64,000 nt of DNA. It comes from Denitrobacterium detoxificans (GTDB taxonomy: Bacteria > Actinomycetota > Coriobacteriia > Coriobacteriales > Eggerthellaceae). A program made the translations under genes and the position numbers. The stretch lies in contig NZ_SUUH01000002.1 of the NCBI RefSeq assembly GCF_015062615.1, positions 310,001 through 374,000 of the forward strand. The letters run 5' to 3'. Below are positions 59,180 through 64,000 of the stretch, piece by piece; position 1 is the first letter of the stretch, and each line of letters opens with the position of its first letter. The notes beneath the pieces are model-generated. The model saw only the letters and a list, made by a program, of their open reading frames with translations. It did no database searches and had not been told where the DNA came from.

Positions 59180-60595
59180 ATGGAAGAGATAAGTCACACG
59201 CATTTATTTGGTGCGGATTGTCTACTGGTTGAGCGTTCTGATAGTTTGCGTTTGTACGCAAAAGACGAAAATGATTACCCAATAATCTATCGTCATTGCA
59301 TCGATGCTGGATTTGACATTAGCTACCGCACGCTATCTGGGAAAAAGTCCGATGCTAGCATTGATTACGCTAAGCCTTGTTGTGGCGCCGTTGACTTGTA
59401 TCCTCGCTATATTTTCGAAAGGTACATTGACAAGCCCGTTTCCGGTTTTGAGCTTACTGGTGAGGCGGTTGATGATTTTTTCAGTCCCGCTGATTATTAC
59501 TATTTCAAGTCTAATTTCGAAGAGGGTAATCAAGTCGACTTAGTCTATGGGTCTGAACTCGTTCGTGCCTGGAAGATTATATTTGAAGGCTCATCTGTCG
59601 GGGTCGCATTAAAATACGGGGGAATTCTCAGTCGCGGCACGTCAAGCGACTTGATGCTTCATCCGAAGATTGAGGTTTCTTTCGAGCCCTCTAACAGTGT
59701 TGATTATGTCTTCAGGGTATATAAAATACTAGTTCGGTTTTTGCAGATTGTCAGATATAGACATTCGTATGGGCGACTTCGAGTCGATCTTTTTTCTGGG
59801 ACGTCCGATAAAAAGAGCTTTATTGGACGCTTGCGTGAATGCTCGTCCTCTCGAGTTCCTCTTGCGAAGGTGGGTCATATTGCCGGATTTCGCTTATATC
59901 TTCCGCATATAGAGAAGGTTTTGCAATTTGCTGCAGATAATACCGAATATGATTGTAGACACTATCCGGAAAATGAGCTTCGTTGTTTTAAAGAAGATTA
60001 TTCATTGATTGATTTTACTTCAATCTATACGGCATTTGAGGCTGAGTGTAATGCCGACAGGGAATTGTATTTGAAATACGAGGTCGATCCGTACAAATCT
60101 GTAAGGCGAAAATTTCTTAAATATGCTAAAGCTTTTCCCTCTGACGGTTCTGACGTTGTGGCCTGTTTTTTGAAAGAGGTCAATAATAGGGTGTCCGGAA
60201 TCGGAAGAAATCGTGGCCAGCGTCAGTCGATCATGAGAGCCTATGGGTTATTAAAATCGGCTGTCGATTCATCGCTGAGCGCCTTATTTCATTTGGGCAA
60301 TTGTGGTGAAGCGAGAACGTTATCGGATGACGAAATATTTCAAATAGCGGACGCATTGACTAAATTGAGGGGCGGAGTTTTTCACGGCACTTATTCAGGT
60401 GCTTTGAGTGATTCTGATATTGACCGGATTCGTTTTCTGGAAGTGCTTACGTACGCTCAGACTCTCAAGCGTATAGGCTTTGATGACTCTGTGATTGAAC
60501 GAATAGTTGGTTTGGTCTTTGATTCTAATTCGATTGCGTTAAATGAATCACTGCGCTTTCAAGAGGGCATGAAACCGCTGTTGTCTGAAGCGTAG
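59180..60595 (+). CDS. HEPN-motif protein, possibly ApeA-like anti-phage RNase
   Basis: 471 residues from ATG 59180; an upstream GTG at 59156 is possible and neither has a strong ribosome-binding site. The gene is markedly more AT-rich than its left neighbours. The C-terminal third is helical and contains R397-G-G-V-F-H402, an RX4H motif as in HEPN ribonucleases, placed near the start of a helix (KLRGGVFHGTYSG). The N-terminal 250 residues are beta-rich and not recognised. The architecture (unknown sensor part plus C-terminal HEPN) and length resemble ApeA-type abortive-infection proteins, but this is by pattern only. It lies 66 bases upstream of hsdR, consistent with a defence island. Confidence 0.6.
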   Translation: MEEISHTHLFGADCLLVERSDSLRLYAKDENDYPIIYRHCIDAGFDISYRTLSGKKSDASIDYAKPCCGAVDLYPRYIFERYIDKPVSGFELTGEAVDDFFSPADYYYFKSNFEEGNQVDLVYGSELVRAWKIIFEGSSVGVALKYGGILSRGTSSDLMLHPKIEVSFEPSNSVDYVFRVYKILVRFLQIVRYRHSYGRLRVDLFSGTSDKKSFIGRLRECSSSRVPLAKVGHIAGFRLYLPHIEKVLQFAADNTEYDCRHYPENELRCFKEDYSLIDFTSIYTAFEAECNADRELYLKYEVDPYKSVRRKFLKYAKAFPSDGSDVVACFLKEVNNRVSGIGRNRGQRQSIMRAYGLLKSAVDSSLSALFHLGNCGEARTLSDDEIFQIADALTKLRGGVFHGTYSGALSDSDIDRIRFLEVLTYAQTLKRIGFDDSVIERIVGLVFDSNSIALNESLRFQEGMKPLLSEA

Positions 60596-60661
60596 TTTTT
60601 ACGCACTCTGCCCTTGTTGTTTGTAATAGTTTGTTGTTGAGCTTGGATTAAGGTGGTTTGC

Positions 60662-63600
60662 ATGTCAGGCAGCACATCGTCTATGTCGTATAGCTCGTTT
60701 TCTATGCCCATTAACGAGGACTTCTACGAGCAGGTGGTCATAGAGCATCTGCGCGACGATCTGGGTTACGACTACCTTTACGGGCCTGACGTGGCCCGCA
60801 CGAGCGATAAGTATGACGATGTGTTTCTACCGGGTGTGTTGCCATCGGCGTTACGGCGAATCAATCCGGCTTTGCCTGAGCGGGCTATACAGGAAGCCGT
60901 ATTGAAGCTCGATGGCATCGATGCCGGATCGCTCGAGCAGCGTAATGAGCGTTTCAACGATTACTTGCAGTCTGGCGTCGAGGTTCATTTCTTCGATGGC
61001 AAGGAAGAGCGCGACGACATCGTCTACCTCCTTGATTTTGACGATCCTGACAATAATGACTTCCACGTGGTGAACCAGTGGACGTTCGTGGAGTACTCGG
61101 AGAAGCGTCCCGACGTGATCGTTTTCGTAAACGGGATGCCGCTCGTCATTTTCGAATTGAAGTCGCCTTCGCGTGAGGAGACCGACGCTTCGGATGCTTA
61201 CCTACAGCTGCGGCAGTACATGAAGCAGATACCGAGCCTGTTCGTACCGAACGTATTCTGCGTGATGAGTGACATGAGCGAGACGCGTGTGGGCACGATT
61301 ACAGCCGACGAGGACCGCTATGTCTCATGGAAGAGCGTAGATGGCGATTATTCGGAAACGAAGTCGGCCACTTGGAGGACGATGCTTGACGGTATGATGC
61401 CGAAGGCGCGATTGCTCGACATTGTCAAGAACTTCGTCTGCTTCAATGATGATGCGAGCAGGGTTATCAAGATTCTTGCGGGGTATCATCAGTATTTTGG
61501 CGTGAAGAAAGCGGCCGAACGTGCCGTGGAGGCGGTTGAAGGCGACGGCAAGATCGGCGTGTTTTGGCACACGCAGGGATCGGGAAAGTCGCTTTCGATG
61601 GTTTTCTTCGCGCACTTGCTGCAGGAGCGTTTGAGTAGCCCGACCATCGTGGTAATTACCGACCGCAACGATTTGGATGACCAGTTATATGGCCAGTTCA
61701 CGCGGTGTGCGCCTTTCCTGCGGCAGACGGCCGTGCAAGCTGAGAGCCGAGAGCATCTCAAACAGCTGCTCATCGGGCGTGAGGCGAATGGCATCATCTT
61801 CACGACAATGCAGAAGTTCATGGATGGTGACGAGCCTCTTTGCGACCGGAGCAACGTGGTTGTGATGGTTGACGAGGCGCATCGTGGTCAGTACGGCCTT
61901 ACTGAGTCGATGGATGCTGAGGGCAACATCCGAATTGGTGCGGCCAGAGTTGTGCGCAAGGCCCTTCCGAATGCGAGCTACATTGGCTTCACGGGCACGC
62001 CAATCTCGACTGAGGACAAGAACACGCGTGAGATATTTGGCGAGTACATCGACGTGTATGACATGACCCAGTCGGTGGAGGATAACGCAACTCGCCCCGT
62101 TTTCTACGAAAGTCGAGTTGTTGCGTTGAAGCTGAACTCGGACAAGCTTGCCCAGCTGGACGCTGCCTATTCTGAGTTCGCCGAACAGGCCAACGAGGCG
62201 AGCATCGAAAAGGCTAAGCGCGATACGGGAGGGCTCGATGCGATATTTGGCGCGCCCGAGACGATTGATGCGCTCTGCAGGGACATTATTGAGCATTACG
62301 AGAACAATCGTGCTGACGTTCTGGCGGGCAAAGCTCTTATCGTGGCTTACAGCCGACCTGTTGCCATGAAAATCTACTATCGCATGATGGAACTGCGTCC
62401 CCAGTGGAGGGACAAACTCGGCGTTGTTATGACGATGGGTAATCAGGACCCGGAGGAATGGTTCGACGTCTGTGGTGGAAAGTCGCACAAGAAGGAGATG
62501 GAGCGCAAGTTCAAGAAGGATGACGATCCGCTAAAGATCGCTATCGTAGTAGATATGTGGCTTACGGGCTTTGACGTGCCGAGTCTGGCCACTATGTATG
62601 TGTTCAAGCCTATGAAAGGCCACAACCTGATGCAGGCTATAGCCCGTGTTAATCGCGTGTGCAAGGGCAAGGAGGGCGGTCTGGTTGTCGATTACATTGG
62701 CATCGCTCGAGCACTTAAGCGGGCGATGAAGGATTACACCAACCGCGACCAGCATAATTACGGTGACATGGACGTGGCGGCGACTGCCTATCCGAAATTC
62801 CTAGAGAAGTTAGATGTTTGCCGCGATCTTATGTATGGCTTCGACTATGCCAAGACGATATTCACCGATAGCAAGCAGCAGCTTGCGATGGCTATCGCTG
62901 AGGGAACGGACTGGCTGTTGGAGCCAGCGCACGAGGAAGACCGCGAGGATTTCGTCAAGCAGTGCCAGCTGATGAACCAGGCGCTTTCGCTTTGTAAGAG
63001 CCTGGTGTCGGAGGAGGACCAGCATGAGGCGGCATACCTTTCCGTTCTGCGCGTGCAAGTGTTGCGCCTCACCGGGCGGCAGCCATCCGGTAGAAACGGT
63101 ATGACCTACGCTGAGTTCAACAAGCGCGTGACCGCTATCTTGGAGCAGACCGTGCAGGCCGACGGCGTGATTGACCTCTTCGGCAAGGATGCTGTAGAAA
63201 TATCTTTGTTCGATGAGGCGTTTCTACAGGAACTCGCCAACATGAAGCAAAAGAATATAGCCGTAGAGAGCCTGAAACGGCTTATCAAAGAGCGTGTTCG
63301 GACGTATCAGAAGACTAGTGTGGTGAAGGCAGAGAAGTTCAGCGATATGTTGCAGAGTACGCTTAACGCTTACCTGAACGGCATGCTGACGAACGCGCAG
63401 GTTATCGAAGAGCTCGTGAACATGGCCAAGGAGATGATGAAGGATCGCTCCGACGCTGATAAGCTGGGATTGACGGATGAGGAGATGGCGTTCTACGACG
63501 CTATCACAAAGCCGCAGGCGGTGAAAGACTTCTACGACAACGACCAGCTTGTTGCTATTACGCGCGAGTTGACCGAGGCAATGCGGTCGAGCGCGACTAT

Positions 63601-63757
63601 CGACTGGCAGCGCAAGGAGAGCGCGCGGGCCGGTATGCGCAGGACGATCAAGCGATTGCTTCGCAAATACAAATACCCACCCGAGGGCGCCGAAGAAGCC
63701 ATGGCTACCGTCATGGCGCAATGCGAGCTCTGGGCCGACACGAAGATATACGAGTAA
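60662..63757 (+). CDS. hsdR: Type I restriction enzyme R subunit (HsdR)
   Basis: 1031 residues from an ATG with AAGGTGG upstream. The nuclease domain has the PD-(D/E)xK residues D151, E165 and K167 (PDVIVFVNGMP, then FELKSPSREE). The helicase motor follows: Walker A GSGKS (K309), DEAH box starting at D404, and motif III GFTGTPIS; later motifs include VDMWLTGFDVPSLATMYV and QAIARVNRVC. It translocates and cuts foreign DNA lacking the methylation made by HsdM/HsdS, which are not in the window and should lie to the right. hsdR is first here, unlike the common hsdM-S-R order. Confidence 0.96.
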   Translation: MSGSTSSMSYSSFSMPINEDFYEQVVIEHLRDDLGYDYLYGPDVARTSDKYDDVFLPGVLPSALRRINPALPERAIQEAVLKLDGIDAGSLEQRNERFNDYLQSGVEVHFFDGKEERDDIVYLLDFDDPDNNDFHVVNQWTFVEYSEKRPDVIVFVNGMPLVIFELKSPSREETDASDAYLQLRQYMKQIPSLFVPNVFCVMSDMSETRVGTITADEDRYVSWKSVDGDYSETKSATWRTMLDGMMPKARLLDIVKNFVCFNDDASRVIKILAGYHQYFGVKKAAERAVEAVEGDGKIGVFWHTQGSGKSLSMVFFAHLLQERLSSPTIVVITDRNDLDDQLYGQFTRCAPFLRQTAVQAESREHLKQLLIGREANGIIFTTMQKFMDGDEPLCDRSNVVVMVDEAHRGQYGLTESMDAEGNIRIGAARVVRKALPNASYIGFTGTPISTEDKNTREIFGEYIDVYDMTQSVEDNATRPVFYESRVVALKLNSDKLAQLDAAYSEFAEQANEASIEKAKRDTGGLDAIFGAPETIDALCRDIIEHYENNRADVLAGKALIVAYSRPVAMKIYYRMMELRPQWRDKLGVVMTMGNQDPEEWFDVCGGKSHKKEMERKFKKDDDPLKIAIVVDMWLTGFDVPSLATMYVFKPMKGHNLMQAIARVNRVCKGKEGGLVVDYIGIARALKRAMKDYTNRDQHNYGDMDVAATAYPKFLEKLDVCRDLMYGFDYAKTIFTDSKQQLAMAIAEGTDWLLEPAHEEDREDFVKQCQLMNQALSLCKSLVSEEDQHEAAYLSVLRVQVLRLTGRQPSGRNGMTYAEFNKRVTAILEQTVQADGVIDLFGKDAVEISLFDEAFLQELANMKQKNIAVESLKRLIKERVRTYQKTSVVKAEKFSDMLQSTLNAYLNGMLTNAQVIEELVNMAKEMMKDRSDADKLGLTDEEMAFYDAITKPQAVKDFYDNDQLVAITRELTEAMRSSATIDWQRKESARAGMRRTIKRLLRKYKYPPEGAEEAMATVMAQCELWADTKIYE

Positions 63758-63765
63758 GGAAACGC

Positions 63766-64000
63766 ATGAACGAGCAAACGGTTGGTATGATTGGAACTGT
63801 AGGGGCCGAGCTAGCGGTACTAGCCGCTAAGGAAACGGCCGGCATGGTGGTGAACAAATTCAAGACAATCCGGACCAAGAAGGAAACAGAGGAGATTTGT
63901 AACTCGTACGAAGAAATTATCAACGAACTGGTGGCGGAGCGCGCTCGAGCCATTGCGATTGCTCGCGCATACGAATCAGAATTACAACGCTACGAGATTA
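63766..64000 (+). CDS. Unknown gene in the restriction locus, N-terminal part (cut by window end)
   Basis: ATG at 63766, eight bases after the hsdR stop with AAGGAAA upstream; 78 codons are open to the window end. The peptide starts MNEQTVGMIGTVGAELAVLA, then a basic stretch (VNKFKTIRTKKETEE) and a helical acidic/Arg-rich part (SYEEIINELVAERARAIAIA). It looks all-helical, perhaps with a weakly hydrophobic first helix. No similarity to HsdM or HsdS starts is visible. The tight spacing says it is co-expressed with hsdR. Confidence 0.65.
   Translation, partial: MNEQTVGMIGTVGAELAVLAAKETAGMVVNKFKTIRTKKETEEICNSYEEIINELVAERARAIAIARAYESELQRYEI

Overview
The window is chromosomal DNA of a high-GC, anaerobic Gram-positive bacterium, most likely an actinomycete relative of class Coriobacteriia (Eggerthellaceae-like). 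That placement is an inference. It rests on GC-rich codon use, a primary sigma factor and ClpX of Gram-positive type, an acetate-forming ackA/pta pair, an iron-sulfur two-subunit fumarase, several radical SAM proteins and three DegV (fatty-acid-binding) paralogs. No 16S gene is present to confirm it.

Layout. 1-7 kb: two tandem DegV genes, a divergent hydroxyacid-dehydrogenase-like protein with a natural six-histidine tail, a COG1313-type radical SAM protein, a small AT-rich islet (frameshifted exported-protein gene plus lipoprotein), rpoD and a stand-alone RlmK-type rRNA methyltransferase. 7-11 kb: a REP-like repeat cluster, serC on the minus strand, and an XRE-cupin regulator paired with an acyl-CoA synthetase. 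11-20 kb: tRNA-Leu, tig-clpP-clpX (folding and proteolysis), valS, a zinc-ribbon membrane protein and thrS. 20-28 kb: a lipoprotein, then rplU-rpmA-obg-proB-proA-nadD-yqeK. 28-32 kb: rsfS and a TrmA-type methyltransferase on the minus strand, tRNA-Arg, a cyclophilin, a TPR membrane protein and ndk. 32-43 kb: a cell-shape cluster, mreB-mreC-mreD-PBP2-rodA, a DUF697-like protein, a radical SAM protein and a fused DUF2344-MurB protein.

43-59 kb: a serine-rich membrane protein and a repeat-rich non-coding stretch, a membrane-anchored unknown, two-subunit fumarase, TerC, a lipid kinase, RNase D, a YugP-type zinc protease, xseA-xseB, a HIT protein, ackA, a second repeat array, a glycosyltransferase on the minus strand, pta and a third DegV. 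59-64 kb: an AT-richer block with a HEPN-motif protein, a type I restriction HsdR subunit and the start of an unknown gene that runs off the window. This looks like the edge of a defence island.

Most of the window is ordinary housekeeping sequence. The best candidates for something new are the HEPN protein next to hsdR and the truncated unknown gene after it, the DUF2344-MurB fusion, three different families of palindromic intergenic repeats, the divergent His-tailed oxidoreductase, and housekeeping proteins with Lys/Ala-rich or SAP-like extensions (Tig, L21, YqeK). No CRISPR array, prophage, insertion sequence or rRNA gene was seen.
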